Shown: in pieces, positions 39,901-48,359 of the stretch
Layout: every line of letters starts with the position of its first letter
How positions within the stretch are numbered: position 1 is the first letter of the stretch
NCBI RefSeq assembly: GCF_003054445.1
Contig: NC_042506.1
Span: 627,501-691,500, forward strand
Length of the DNA: 64,000 nucleotides
From: Pichia kudriavzevii
Lineage: Eukaryota > Ascomycota > Pichiomycetes > Pichiales > Pichiaceae
Reading direction: 5' to 3'
Position numbers and translations under genes: made by a program
The notes under the pieces: generated by a model
What the model was told of the DNA's origin: nothing
Seen by the model: the letters and a program-made list of their open reading frames with translations, nothing else
The model's database searches: none

Positions 39901-41046
39901 AAATTGACTTATTTTTTTTACATAAACTAGTTGGGAAGGATCATCCGTATCATGGAATTTAGCAGCCATTAAAAGTTGCAAACATCGTTTCAGGTCTGGA
40001 TTTGATACACAACCAATTAATTTCTCAAAATATCTCACTGACGACTCCGACAAACCGATATTAAGCCACAAATACTCTTCATAGTTGACTGATTTTAGAG
40101 TTATTGCCAATTTAAGTAATGTTTGTGAAAGCACTACTTGTAAAATCTTAAAGTTACATAGCAAGGACCAGTTCAGCAAAAAATGGCAATATTGAATGAC
40201 CATTTGAAGCCGGCTAAATTGGGAAGTTGGATTATTGTAGTAATAGTTGAAAGTTGACTGAAGAAGAGAAGAGTAGATATTGTCAAGCTTATCAATTATC
40301 ACATTATTTTCGGAAACAAATTTGATATTAATGATTGTGTTCTCCAAACAAAACCAACATTTAGAGATAAATGAATCCAGGCTAAAAGCTGCATTCCGAT
40401 GGCTAAAATACAACTGATCTATTGCAGGATGCACTAGATACTGGATGATTCTGACAGCTATTGATATTTTCGAAATTTTCTCCCAATAGATACTATGAAA
40501 TCTTTCAAATGAAATTAAATTGTCCTCAATGTTCTCCATTATCATTAAGGTATCCATATTAGTTGTGTTTGTGAACGATTTGATAACATCTGACAACAGA
40601 TCCTCCATGTGGTTCAATATGTAATCACGTTGTTGAAAAATAAGCCTATTATATACCAAAAACCCCTTCTTGAAACAATCTATTGTAATTTGTATGAGCG
40701 CAAATAAAACATCATCCATCAGTTGATTCGGACAATTCAAACAATTGAAGAAGGGGAAAACAGATTTTAGTACAGAGAGATGCCGATTGTCCTCTATTAA
40801 TAAGGAGGGATTTCTAGAAAACATTGTTTTCAATGCAGTGAATATCTTCGAAACTATCTGTGCCTCAGAGAGCTCATCGGTCAAGTTAGTAGAGTTGGTT
40901 TGTAGTTGTCGATTTTCATAAGAGGCAAGTACCGAACCCAGTAACGCGTTGATAGAATTTGAATCCCGATCTTTCCCCGGTGATTCTTGGGATATCAACG
41001 TGTCTAAGATCCCAGAGAGCTGCAAGAGTGTCTCCTGGTCTGTCAT
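33937..41046 (-). CDS. MEC1: ATR-family checkpoint kinase Mec1
   Basis: Mec1, with Ddc2, senses RPA-coated single-stranded DNA and launches the DNA-damage and replication checkpoints. The first 1,300 or so residues are helical HEAT-repeat sequence, followed by the FAT domain (about 1340-1930). The PI3K-like kinase domain begins near 2035, with GVGDRHLDNIM (catalytic loop) and HIDFDCMFEKGK (activation loop), then PFRLTPHLIEAMG. The last 30 or so residues are the FATC domain, ending MFFGWMPYL. The start is the ATG at 41046 (2,369 aa; yeast is 2,368). No intron or break is seen. It is convergent with SPT16 (about 130 bp apart), with CKS1 directly upstream in the same orientation. Confidence 0.98.
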   Translation of the reverse strand: MTDQETLLQLSGILDTLISQESPGKDRDSNSINALLGSVLASYENRQLQTNSTNLTDELSEAQIVSKIFTALKTMFSRNPSLLIEDNRHLSVLKSVFPFFNCLNCPNQLMDDVLFALIQITIDCFKKGFLVYNRLIFQQRDYILNHMEDLLSDVIKSFTNTTNMDTLMIMENIEDNLISFERFHSIYWEKISKISIAVRIIQYLVHPAIDQLYFSHRNAAFSLDSFISKCWFCLENTIINIKFVSENNVIIDKLDNIYSSLLQSTFNYYYNNPTSQFSRLQMVIQYCHFLLNWSLLCNFKILQVVLSQTLLKLAITLKSVNYEEYLWLNIGLSESSVRYFEKLIGCVSNPDLKRCLQLLMAAKFHDTDDPSQLVYVKKISQFKDTELQSLHERMKLSFGFGNLKFSLQTHVLTTDIIEDIQSGKVEKSIKGLSEIQLINTINALGDYACYHSGNYDIKTHSCRICDSSISISSDIMQSVYIHKANMTKDLHEVYTIIDVLLKEHQIQVSPNILISLLHALTKILRSYRPPRLGADSTLLKFIEFGFTHQLRIIRLLTVKLFPLILHAPEDEQYEQDFDTILSFLLSLEPESGNYYLFEGTIQGLGELLLVKSIDNKYYIVLSRLIRFMSDVDEFRSNLAIHQLRIVARTKNITPWQLVEPFIPLISRDVLKNRIVRPGLLTNFCIAIELSIPLFLERTLKYTIPYLIDSYKEDHISFISQTLKVPKSELIDTHLDGILAYLYATYDHISKTKLMKILSIYDSKYKGMAFEEMLNCCKGPYLIIHLLAYYSSNPETFNRIKNAVEIISVSLGYGQDGLVASQRLLNRWLLILVQVISTTLNDKKGSNPFYMKIRAIKSIGCLLNLCEKFDACLGQIIMALQLAIQVPDLRFESLLHIKLIAEKVDRKSMRFVFDSLISQFVLEFDGFSKKCQSLTTEIIVNLLKISPEKDVSYKFALRRIPSMKSINFQHVSDRRLLGEFRNRLKSDNLWVFEQVLNDLIQYLENGYINYQKLIREDELVYQVFLSITELLVTNSFKKYDQLDSDSGYKTKIALKSARVISLLGNLDLMKTSSHNTIKTFSGNYYDNISNFLLVTNLQKQKGADYDHSTMEFLIYFIKNILVRNFVSSVDPEEQKFLAYTIQEFLAICEIPPLIWHKFDDLTKSILEPLKSSRYKQGMKPRVMDLPIYKYNKEYNAWVKDFSANVLHNCAILADQVLNAPEQISSICTVIPLLDVSISKFVLLYAILFLVIMCPESNIAKKNIQQEFMSILSNDLSLVQNQVIREGLKKYFVTIIEIFQFLKAWSSKVKDEEDASKASNKNNSKIKRTGVQRIGKFLKYFPHDIMAKRCADCDIYEGSILFLENGYKDGIIPKDVFFSTLKDMYVKLEDYDQLHGALKLFSTNSLSDKLLQFKFNEDIQISNESLRAIAQYNFDDDPNQKGTTQNASVTELFEVLNKNCEYEQLLLNLKNYEAKVDDGPNQYLINTDWILHGIQASIYTGDMDNLERWSYSSQNSNAIAISGSDMSILYEIAQGLIALHKQAIPSCCRHIENAIEYIGLAISNSQNFIQKKISDYMILLHSLYDFQILAKMNSRDDKVIQILKNRLDFSKQDYKSVWKIHSLKSSIYKLHPGKDFQTLYKDSLVEGCRILRENGKLPQATRLITKALVLNENDDNVEMTQASTMLMNVEFSKLFWAQNDYETALKTLKLVVDNLHTKNPYYLDFSLTYLNWMDVSAEGSSDEIKERYNALIRERVYDNSGDVNYQYAVYLNKLLEAQILEESDGSLDYAVIKQYLLAVSASKKYVHEILPKAVTLWLDYYHKYIDIEPTCNITKKLSDSRHNSYQLINKTVEKSVSNLGKKWYIVLSQIISRITHDDKNITELISKVIVELTVKYPWLILYSVFSQARSVDEKRKAIGTMILTKLQDSRNHTDSKTLQLPKLIASGLILLESIMSVCNTTNKFKHPKSGTLYKDLYKDLGFDYPRDSECLALALPIKENVDLLYNLKNDVDKHVIFYSKFHEKVKILFSLQQPKRVRVTGTNGETYFLLFKPRDDLRKDNKVMEFSTVMNDLLSKNYETQTRNMQIKSFAATPLNETTGIIEWVQNVVTLRHIIDGQFKRQNIIINMRNMKNEFGDAKPSEKRAIFESYLDKFPPILGKWMIENFPNIYKWYRARETYTRSLAVMSIVGYLIGVGDRHLDNIMINRKTGIIMHIDFDCMFEKGKKLSVPEIVPFRLTPHLIEAMGVLGYEGAFRKSCELTMSIIRENENILMNFLESFIHDPLMDWRSGSSDGRASDDKALTRIKKQQEKVYKILRRKIKGILSKEDDNTGYRDSGGLSVSVSLQVDLLIQTAVSHENLSKMFFGWMPYL

Positions 41047-41385
41047 CAAATTCTATACGCAGCACTGTTGTCCTTACTTCAAATGAGACCTTTATTGCAA
41101 ACGCTCAGCACGTTTGATAGTGTGATCAGTGATTTGTACAATAAGCATCTCTCTCGCAGCAGATCGAGCCTTTACGCGAATTCGTCATGTGTGTACAATT
41201 TCTCTTGAAAAATGTGCCCTGCGTATAGGATAAAGCTTGTATATTATAAAATAGGTCTATAGAAGAGTATAAACTGCCTAAATGATCTAAAATAGACATG
41301 AAAGGAGAGGAAAAAAGGGGGATATTATCAATGCATTTCAATGTTATCTTTTGTGTTCATTAAATTCATCATTTCTTTGGGTAAG
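41047..41385. promoter_or_regulatory. MEC1 promoter / CKS1 3' region
   Basis: 339 bp. It contains ACGCGAA at 41174-41180, an MCB/SCB-like core about 130 bp before the MEC1 ATG. No gene or repeat is seen. Confidence 0.4.
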
Positions 41386-41811
41386 TCAGTTCTTCGGTTT
41401 ACGGAACAAAAGGATATGCGGTTCAGGAGCATGACAGCCATAATGAACCCAGCCCAGAGATTGTGTTATTCCTAATTGTGATCTCCATTCGTCTTCTAAG
41501 AGGATCTTGAACGTGCCAGATTCATCGAAAAAGTCTGATGGAATAATTTTCAACATATCACGAGGCAATGCCACATGACGGTACTCGTAGTCGTCATCTG
41601 CGTATCTAGGGGAATAGTAATATTTGTCTCTGTAGGCGAAGATCCTCTCTCTTTCCTGTGGAGTAAGCGGTTTTGGCCTTGGCACTTGGCTCGCCCCATA
41701 GTGACTCGGATGCTGTTGTTGGTGTCTTTGCAGCTGTGCCTGAGCCTGCGCCTGCGCTTGTGCTTTAGCCTGTTCTTGAGCTTGAGCTTGTTCTTGTTGG
41801 AGGTCTTGCAT
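41386..41811 (-). CDS. CKS1: CDK regulatory subunit Cks1 with N-terminal Gln/Ala tract
   Basis: Cks1 binds Cdc28, guides multisite phosphorylation by docking phospho-threonine, and assists transcription and proteasome recruitment. The Cks fold covers about residues 50-141 with [17 protein letters not shown], the LPRDML segment, [15 protein letters not shown] and [13 protein letters not shown], including the phosphate-binding Arg and Trp residues. A distinctive N-terminal extension (about 1-45) is nearly all Gln and Ala, with alternating AQ units. Yeast Cks1 has its polyglutamine at the C-terminus instead. I use the ATG at 41811 (141 aa). It is divergent from HSL7 and tandem with MEC1. Confidence 0.95.
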   Translation of the reverse strand: MQDLQQEQAQAQEQAKAQAQAQAQAQLQRHQQQHPSHYGASQVPRPKPLTPQERERIFAYRDKYYYSPRYADDDYEYRHVALPRDMLKIIPSDFFDESGTFKILLEDEWRSQLGITQSLGWVHYGCHAPEPHILLFRKPKN

Positions 41812-42386
41812 GGTCAAACTGAGGGTGGCTACTACCTTAGTAGAAGAAAAACGTGTTAAGAGACCAATGTGTTGTTCAACAGGTTAATTTCTGCAATTTG
41901 CTGGCTCTTCAACTGCAAAGTGTCGTCACCAACCACTTCCCATGTCTGGATGAAATCCAATTTCCTCACTATGGGGGGGGGGGTAAAAAAAAAAAAACCG
42001 GGCAACGCGAATTTCTTCCAGAGGAAAACCGAGTACGTAGAGAATTTTGACGCGACTCGAGCGAAAACAACCGTTTTTTTTTTTTCCGTTTCAGGGGACA
42101 GGTATGGCTTCAAATTCGTGTTTCAGATTTGAGAGCGAGAGTAGAGGGGGTCCCTGATTGTGTCTCTCAAATAATAGATTGGTGTCAATAATCAGATTTA
42201 TATACCGACCCCCCTTCCCTTTATCTCTTCTCACATTACCATTGGTTATTCTAAATTTGCCATTTATATCTTGATTGATATATCAAACGATTCAATTTAG
42301 TGATAAGGTCCCACATCCTTTAACTACAAAATAAAAAAAGCTCTCTCCTTTGTATTTTTGTGTGATATAAAGTACTCCGTGTTCAC
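41812..42386. promoter_or_regulatory. Divergent CKS1-HSL7 promoter
   Basis: 575 bp. It holds ACGCGAA at 42005-42011 and ACGCGA at 42050-42055, 45 bp apart, resembling MBF/SBF hybrid sites. A G11 run (41973-41983) is followed by T and A13. A CT-rich stretch (about 42206-42238) precedes HSL7. No gene is seen. Confidence 0.45.
41973..41997 (+). repeat. Poly(G)-poly(A) tract in CKS1-HSL7 promoter
   Basis: G11, one T, then A13. This purine tract lies in a divergent promoter, just 8 bp from the first ACGCGAA element. Confidence 0.85.
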
Positions 42387-44726
42387 ATGCCACTCGGACT
42401 AATTGGCCTCAAACCACAGCCACACACGTGGCGGAAAGCAAAGGAAGATGTTGCATTTTATAAAAAGTGCTTTGCGGATGGATACTCGTGCTTCTTATTA
42501 CCAATCACTAATCAATCCTATAAGGAAGTTTGCAAATCCTATTTTCACTCGAGTCCAAAATCAATGGATACTCTAAATGCTCCCTTCCCCGAATTCCACC
42601 ATACTGACTTGCATCCATGCTTAGATATTTATAATATAGTTGGATTAGTATCTTCTTGGTTGGAATTGGATAATGATGATTTGATCATCAATGAATTCTC
42701 ATCGCAGGTTCTAATCAATGAACTATCATATGGTCATCATCTAGGAATTGACAAATACATGCTAAGCCCCCCTAAGAATATCAATAATATACAAGTTTAT
42801 GCATCCAATATTGCAAAGATATTGAAACTTTTTCCTTCAATTCAAATTAGTATATCGTTGCCAATGTGCCAAGACTATAACGAATCAAACAAGGAGTTTT
42901 TTGACTTGTACTCAACTTGGGATACATGGAATGTGATTCGTACATTATGTAACTACAATGAAAACCTCCATGTATCATTGGGCGCACCAATGACAAATAT
43001 TCCTTCGGCTGTATTGGATCGGTGGCTCCACGAGCCAATAAGCTTTTATTTGATTTCCGTTACTAAGTTTATTTCTAATGCAAAGTCATATCCCGTCTTG
43101 AATAAATTCAACCAATTAATACTATGGAAAATGTTACAGTTCAAGTCTTTAGAACTACCTGTAATCATCCTCCATGGAGTTGATCGCATTGGCCAAGAGA
43201 ATGAACTAGTTGAATATGACTCCAATAAAAAATCAACATATCTTTCATATATCCAGCATTTAGTTTCAATATCTAAGAAGAGCTCATTTGTGCCTTACAT
43301 CAGTGAATTCATTCTATCCGAGTTGAAAGATTCAGGCGTGAGTAAACAGTTTATCAATTCTCCTGCGGTTCTACAATGTCCACTGGAACCATTAACTGAG
43401 AATTTGCAGGATTACACTTATAACTTATTTGAAAAAGACAGTTTTAAGTATGAACAATATGGGAGGGCTTTTATTAAGGCATTGATACAGTTGAATAAAT
43501 CCTGGAACTTGGAAGAGAAACCACACATACTATTTTTAGGGCCAGGACGTGGTCCATTAATAGATAAGTTTTTTGATGCACTGGAATTATTGCAAACACC
43601 ATCAGAAAACTTCACCATAACTGCCATCGAAAGGAATCCTGCTGTAATGATATACCTAAAGCAGAGGAATTCTCAACTTTGGAAAAACAATGTAAATATC
43701 TTAAATATGGATGCCAGAGATTACGATAATTCACAGTATGCAGCATTACACTCGAAAGTAAACATGGTCATCTCAGAATTGATTGGTAGCTTTGGCTGTA
43801 ACGAACTAATGCCAGAATGCATTGATAGTATATCCAATTCCGTATTTTGTGATCCTCATTGTGTTTTCATACCTCAGAAATTGGATTGCTATGTTGCTCC
43901 AGTTTTGGCCCCTAAGTACTGGAAGCTTGCTTTGAAGCTATCATTTGATAAGATGTATATCCCCATGATTCCCGAAATGGAACTTTTCTCTGAGAGACCA
44001 GAACCTGTTTGGAGCTTTGTCAGTGAGTCAAAGAAAAACAACCAACATTTGCAGCAAACACACCAAGGCAGTACCAATCATAACGATTCTAACAGTAGTG
44101 ACAACGTCTGCACCATAGATAATGCATTCAGCACCAACAATTTGTTTAGAAATAAACACAATTCGAGAAACTCAAGGATATCCATTCAGATTGAAAAAAA
44201 GGGCACTTTACATGGACTAGCAGGCTATTTTAAGGCAGCACTATTTGACGACATTGAAGTTAGTAATTTACCCAAGGAGGTTGGGATGAGAGACTGTGTT
44301 TCATGGCTTCCTGCATTTTTCCCATTGGAATCACCACTCAACATGTTTGAAGGGCAGGAAGTTTCAGTTTTCATGCAGCGGATTTGTTCCGGTCCTAACG
44401 TGTGGTACGAATGGTCAGTACAAGGTTTTTTGTATACATTGTTAACAAACTCACTAGCTCATATTCCTCATAATTCCCAGGAAAACTCCAGACTCACAAA
44501 TAGCTCGCAGATGTTATCAACATCAAATAATCCTTCGCCAAAGAAAAACAGTATGAAGCATATAAACTCTCCGGCAAATTCTTACGATGATGCCAATGCA
44601 CAGTATACCATGAGTTTAGAGAGAAACCTAGTATCTATCAACGAAAATAAGGTCAGACTCTGTACAGGTACCTCGAGAATACATAATTTAAACGGTTGCG
44701 GGTTCAAGTTAAAATTGATACAATGA
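42387..44726 (+). CDS. HSL7: PRMT5-type arginine methyltransferase / Swe1 adaptor Hsl7
   Basis: Hsl7 recruits Swe1 kinase to the bud neck with Hsl1 for its degradation, and is a type II (symmetric) arginine methyltransferase homologue. The N-terminal TIM-barrel-like domain spans residues 1-340. The Rossmann methyltransferase core follows with motif I at about 383-390 (LFLGPGRGP) and the double-E loop SELIGSFGCNE at 463-473, both intact, so activity is plausible. The C-terminal beta-barrel and dimer arm contain two disordered insertions (about 555-590 and 690-735, Ser/Asn-rich). The 779 aa compare with 827 in yeast. Its 3' end is 45 bp from the 3' end of convergent PIK1. Confidence 0.94.
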   Translation: MPLGLIGLKPQPHTWRKAKEDVAFYKKCFADGYSCFLLPITNQSYKEVCKSYFHSSPKSMDTLNAPFPEFHHTDLHPCLDIYNIVGLVSSWLELDNDDLIINEFSSQVLINELSYGHHLGIDKYMLSPPKNINNIQVYASNIAKILKLFPSIQISISLPMCQDYNESNKEFFDLYSTWDTWNVIRTLCNYNENLHVSLGAPMTNIPSAVLDRWLHEPISFYLISVTKFISNAKSYPVLNKFNQLILWKMLQFKSLELPVIILHGVDRIGQENELVEYDSNKKSTYLSYIQHLVSISKKSSFVPYISEFILSELKDSGVSKQFINSPAVLQCPLEPLTENLQDYTYNLFEKDSFKYEQYGRAFIKALIQLNKSWNLEEKPHILFLGPGRGPLIDKFFDALELLQTPSENFTITAIERNPAVMIYLKQRNSQLWKNNVNILNMDARDYDNSQYAALHSKVNMVISELIGSFGCNELMPECIDSISNSVFCDPHCVFIPQKLDCYVAPVLAPKYWKLALKLSFDKMYIPMIPEMELFSERPEPVWSFVSESKKNNQHLQQTHQGSTNHNDSNSSDNVCTIDNAFSTNNLFRNKHNSRNSRISIQIEKKGTLHGLAGYFKAALFDDIEVSNLPKEVGMRDCVSWLPAFFPLESPLNMFEGQEVSVFMQRICSGPNVWYEWSVQGFLYTLLTNSLAHIPHNSQENSRLTNSSQMLSTSNNPSPKKNSMKHINSPANSYDDANAQYTMSLERNLVSINENKVRLCTGTSRIHNLNGCGFKLKLIQ

Positions 44727-44771
44727 AATTGTATAAGAAAATTTATAGACATAATGGCGTAAAAACAAAGC

Positions 44772-47700
44772 TCATATATAAATACCCTGCGTTAATAATT
44801 GAAACTGATCATATAATCTGGTGTATGCACTATTCAAGGATTTGTTGATAAGGAAGTTATCAATAAATAAGTCAACCTCTTCATCTGTTAAATGTAGTTG
44901 AAACCTTTGCCTTAGTAGAACAGATGTATTCTCACCAGCTTTAAAGCATGGCAAAGAAGAGTCGGTCTGCATTAGTTCTACCATGTTGATAATACAATCC
45001 GCATTTCTTCTTAGTGATTTGAAAGCCTCCTTTGTTAATCTTTTGAACTTTTTAAAGTGATATGATTCTACCCCACCTAACACGTCAACATACTCTTGTG
45101 TTAATTTAAAGGGTGCGCTTTCAAAACCTACAGAACCCGGTGAATTAGAAAGCAAGAACCCAAAATCAATATGAACTATATGACCCTCAGAATCAAACAT
45201 AATGTTACCATTATGCCTGTCTTTAATTTGTAAGATATAACAAATAACTGAATATGCGGCGAGAGATGATGCAAAATTATCTTGTGCTAATTTATAGCGT
45301 CTACTATTTTCCTCACCAAACAATCTCCTAAAATGATCTTTCAATGAAATGACTCCGTTAATCGGTTGCTCATTTTTCTTTATCATGTCCTGCTCAAGAG
45401 CCTTCTTTATGGAATGAACAGAAACTGCATTAGTTATTGTCTCCACTAAACCTGTGCTAATTGAGGTAACAAGAATCTTCATTCTTTTCACCCAAACTTT
45501 GACTTTATCTTGATACCAAATATTAGCCATAAGATGGATCAGCTGACAAGCGAAGGCTTCTTGAGCCAAATCATCCCCGGTTTTTGCTATCATGGAGAAT
45601 AAATCCCAGTTTTCTAAATGACCAAATTTACTTTCTTGACGAATGCGTGCCTTTTTAGTCTCCCAATCTTCACCTAAGTAGCTCAAGCCTGCAACTTTCA
45701 TATCATTAGAAAGTTTACGCTCTCCAGCACCTTCGGTATCTATATTATTGGCAAATCCTTCTTGCATGGTTTGCATGGAGTTGATAATTTTGTTTTTGAT
45801 TTGTAATGACTGGTGCTGAGGTAAAGGTGAGCTGGAAGATTCCAGCTGTGTCAACATAATAGATGCAATTCTCAATTGTGTGGCAATATTGTTTTCCTTG
45901 TCACTCTGTGCAGTAAGAGGTGGTATAGGTAGATTACTACTTGTGTCATTTTTTATCATATTCTGTAAAGAGTCTACTTGTGTCATAACTGAAGTATTTC
46001 TGAATTTTTCGTAATTATTTGTCATTTTGACAATTGAAACGTCTGCCAAATCCCCCTCTTCAACTACGTCGAAATCACCTTTCTTTAAAGTAGACATTTC
46101 TGCGGTTGATGCAGTAGAGGCTATTCTATTTGAGGAATTATAGGAGAGATCAAACTTGTATTTGTCAGACCCACCCAGATCTTCATAATCCTCAATATGT
46201 CTCAGTATACTTCTATTGGAAGGAGTTGATGGATCAAAATCTGCTTCATCGGTGAGATATTCAATTAGGATCAAATATGGAACTCTTTCTGCAGAGTTAA
46301 GAACCGCACTCTCATTTATTGCTATTCTGCAGATCTTATGCATTTTACCCTTTTTAGCTCTTGGTAATAGCATTGGGATATCAATTTCACAAGGTAAATC
46401 TTTATTAAGTATAGAAAGTTCTGCCTTCAATGTGGATAATCTAGCCTCTTTTGGAACTTTCGAGAGCCTAATCGAGATGTTTTGCAAAGCTATTACAAAT
46501 TGTGTCTCATTTTTGAAATAGCTTGACTTGAGTAATTTTTTCTTCTGTTCCTCATTTAGTGTTACATATTGATGCGGTTTGGTTGCTGAAGAGTTTGAAT
46601 TTGTATCTGGCATCTCGAAACTATCTTTGTAGTCACTGGAGTTACGAATAGAAGATGCATATGACCCAGTATCAGATGCATAGTTATTTGAGAAATCCGC
46701 ATATGAGGTGTTGGGTGAAAATGACACATTAGTATTCGTATCTGACATAGCCTCATCATTACCATGCAAATCAGGCATAGATTTTGCAAGGTTATGAGCA
46801 TGATCAAATGAAGTCTTCTTACTTTCGCTTTCAGCTTGAGCGCTGCTGTCATTGATATCGTTTATTGATGAGCTAGAATGCATATGGTGTAAACCCTTTG
46901 ATGGGAAGTAATTTCCCCTTAAAGATGGTTTACGCAGATTTGGTAAATTTAAATCAGAATAAGCTTCAATCATCTCGAATCCAAGGTCACGATTCCTGCT
47001 TGCTTTGACAGAGTCGGAGCTTTTACGAATTGATTCTGGCATGGGAGAAGTTGATCTTTTTTTAGGAACGTTTGCTATAGAACGTGTCCGTCTTAAGATA
47101 TTTCCTTTATGTTCACTTTTGCCTAAAAGAGCATTATTTAAAGTATTCTTCTTAGTCAAATTTTCTGTTAGGTTTTTCTTGATGTCTTTCACAACTTCAA
47201 AAACCATAGTTTTAATCCTCTTCCCCTCCATTTTTACTATAGGAGACACGTAAGATGTTGATTCTGGCACAGTGATGCCCGACAGAATTGAACTGGAAAG
47301 AACAATGCTCGGTAAAACATTAGGCTTAAAATCCTTATTGATTTCAAACTTGGGAATAACACCGGACGAAGAGGCAAAACTCGAGTTTGTAGTCTTTTTA
47401 CTTGAAGAATAATTAAATAGTTGATACTGTAGTTCATTCACTAATCTTTTGCATGTTTGAAAACCTATACTCTCAGGTTCCTTTGACAAATCCTGTAACA
47501 TGGCCTGAAGGTGCCAAAATGTTATTAGGCTAAAGTGGGGATCAGACGAACAAATATCTTTAATCATTTCTTCTAATGCCATTGACTGATTTTCCATAGT
47601 AACAAGCAATTGCAAAAACTGTGGGGCGAAGAATCTTAATTCACCTATGGGAAATTTTTCAATTCTCTTACATATGTAGTACTGAATTGCAATATTTGGA

Positions 47701-48032
47701 TTGCTTTGAAGTAGTGAAATGCAGTGAAAGATTTCAAATTCCTCAGAGTTAATCCTAGCAAATAGATCAGTAGAAGACAGATCTGTCTCTTTCATATCGG
47801 CAATTATATTGGTATTGATACTCAATTTTTCAAAATCACTATCCAGACCCACAGCTTTAGAAGAAGTGAATGAATTTCCATTATTATTGGTATTGTTGGA
47901 AATCTTTTCCCCCCCTTTTGAGTATGTTGAATGATTGGTTTCTATTGACGTTTGCACATTAGAGTCGTCATAGTTTCCCGCATTTATCGAGGCTTCATGG
48001 TGCGATAAACCTTGATCTTGCTTAGTACCCAT
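44772..48032 (-). CDS. PIK1: Phosphatidylinositol 4-kinase Pik1
   Basis: Pik1 makes phosphatidylinositol 4-phosphate at the trans-Golgi, needed for secretory vesicle formation and in the nucleus. An N-terminal LKU/helical domain (about residues 90-215) is followed by a Frq1-binding and disordered Ser/Asn-rich region, and a conserved central block near 500-610. The kinase domain fills the last 300 or so residues with QIKDRHNGNIM (catalytic loop), VHIDFGFLLSNSPG (activation loop) and APFKLTQEYVDVLGG. I use the ATG at 48032 (1,086 aa; yeast 1,066). It is divergent from TAF2, across about 330 bp. Confidence 0.97.
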   Translation of the reverse strand: MGTKQDQGLSHHEASINAGNYDDSNVQTSIETNHSTYSKGGEKISNNTNNNGNSFTSSKAVGLDSDFEKLSINTNIIADMKETDLSSTDLFARINSEEFEIFHCISLLQSNPNIAIQYYICKRIEKFPIGELRFFAPQFLQLLVTMENQSMALEEMIKDICSSDPHFSLITFWHLQAMLQDLSKEPESIGFQTCKRLVNELQYQLFNYSSSKKTTNSSFASSSGVIPKFEINKDFKPNVLPSIVLSSSILSGITVPESTSYVSPIVKMEGKRIKTMVFEVVKDIKKNLTENLTKKNTLNNALLGKSEHKGNILRRTRSIANVPKKRSTSPMPESIRKSSDSVKASRNRDLGFEMIEAYSDLNLPNLRKPSLRGNYFPSKGLHHMHSSSSINDINDSSAQAESESKKTSFDHAHNLAKSMPDLHGNDEAMSDTNTNVSFSPNTSYADFSNNYASDTGSYASSIRNSSDYKDSFEMPDTNSNSSATKPHQYVTLNEEQKKKLLKSSYFKNETQFVIALQNISIRLSKVPKEARLSTLKAELSILNKDLPCEIDIPMLLPRAKKGKMHKICRIAINESAVLNSAERVPYLILIEYLTDEADFDPSTPSNRSILRHIEDYEDLGGSDKYKFDLSYNSSNRIASTASTAEMSTLKKGDFDVVEEGDLADVSIVKMTNNYEKFRNTSVMTQVDSLQNMIKNDTSSNLPIPPLTAQSDKENNIATQLRIASIMLTQLESSSSPLPQHQSLQIKNKIINSMQTMQEGFANNIDTEGAGERKLSNDMKVAGLSYLGEDWETKKARIRQESKFGHLENWDLFSMIAKTGDDLAQEAFACQLIHLMANIWYQDKVKVWVKRMKILVTSISTGLVETITNAVSVHSIKKALEQDMIKKNEQPINGVISLKDHFRRLFGEENSRRYKLAQDNFASSLAAYSVICYILQIKDRHNGNIMFDSEGHIVHIDFGFLLSNSPGSVGFESAPFKLTQEYVDVLGGVESYHFKKFKRLTKEAFKSLRRNADCIINMVELMQTDSSLPCFKAGENTSVLLRQRFQLHLTDEEVDLFIDNFLINKSLNSAYTRLYDQFQLLTQGIYI

Positions 48033-48359
48033 TTTGAACAATGCGACACAATCAATATGTTTTCCAAGGTATACTGTGACAGTGCTTTCTCGTAATTAGG
48101 TTTGCCTGAAACAATCTTCTGCCCGGCATAATTTGTCCCATTCAAGAAATAAGCAGAATGAGACACTTGGCATGTTTCGCTCATCGAAAGAAAACACAAC
48201 AGTGGCAGTGAGCGAAAATGTTGAACTTGTATTTTTCTCTATTCAGAGATTCAGAGAGCCGTGCCTCATGAAAAGGCAAAACTTGTGGAGGAAAAACAAG
48301 ATTGTACCCAACTACAGACATACCGAAACTAAGTACCACTGAGAGACTTGAGACTCAAA
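48033..48359. other. Divergent PIK1-TAF2 promoter
   Basis: 327 bp of intergenic DNA. I see no named motif I would trust, no repeat and no small gene. Confidence 0.35.

Noticed and set aside
33960-40990. A split or frameshifted MEC1
   Set aside because: The frame is continuous from the ATG at 41046 to the FATC end, and total length equals the yeast protein, so no break is needed.
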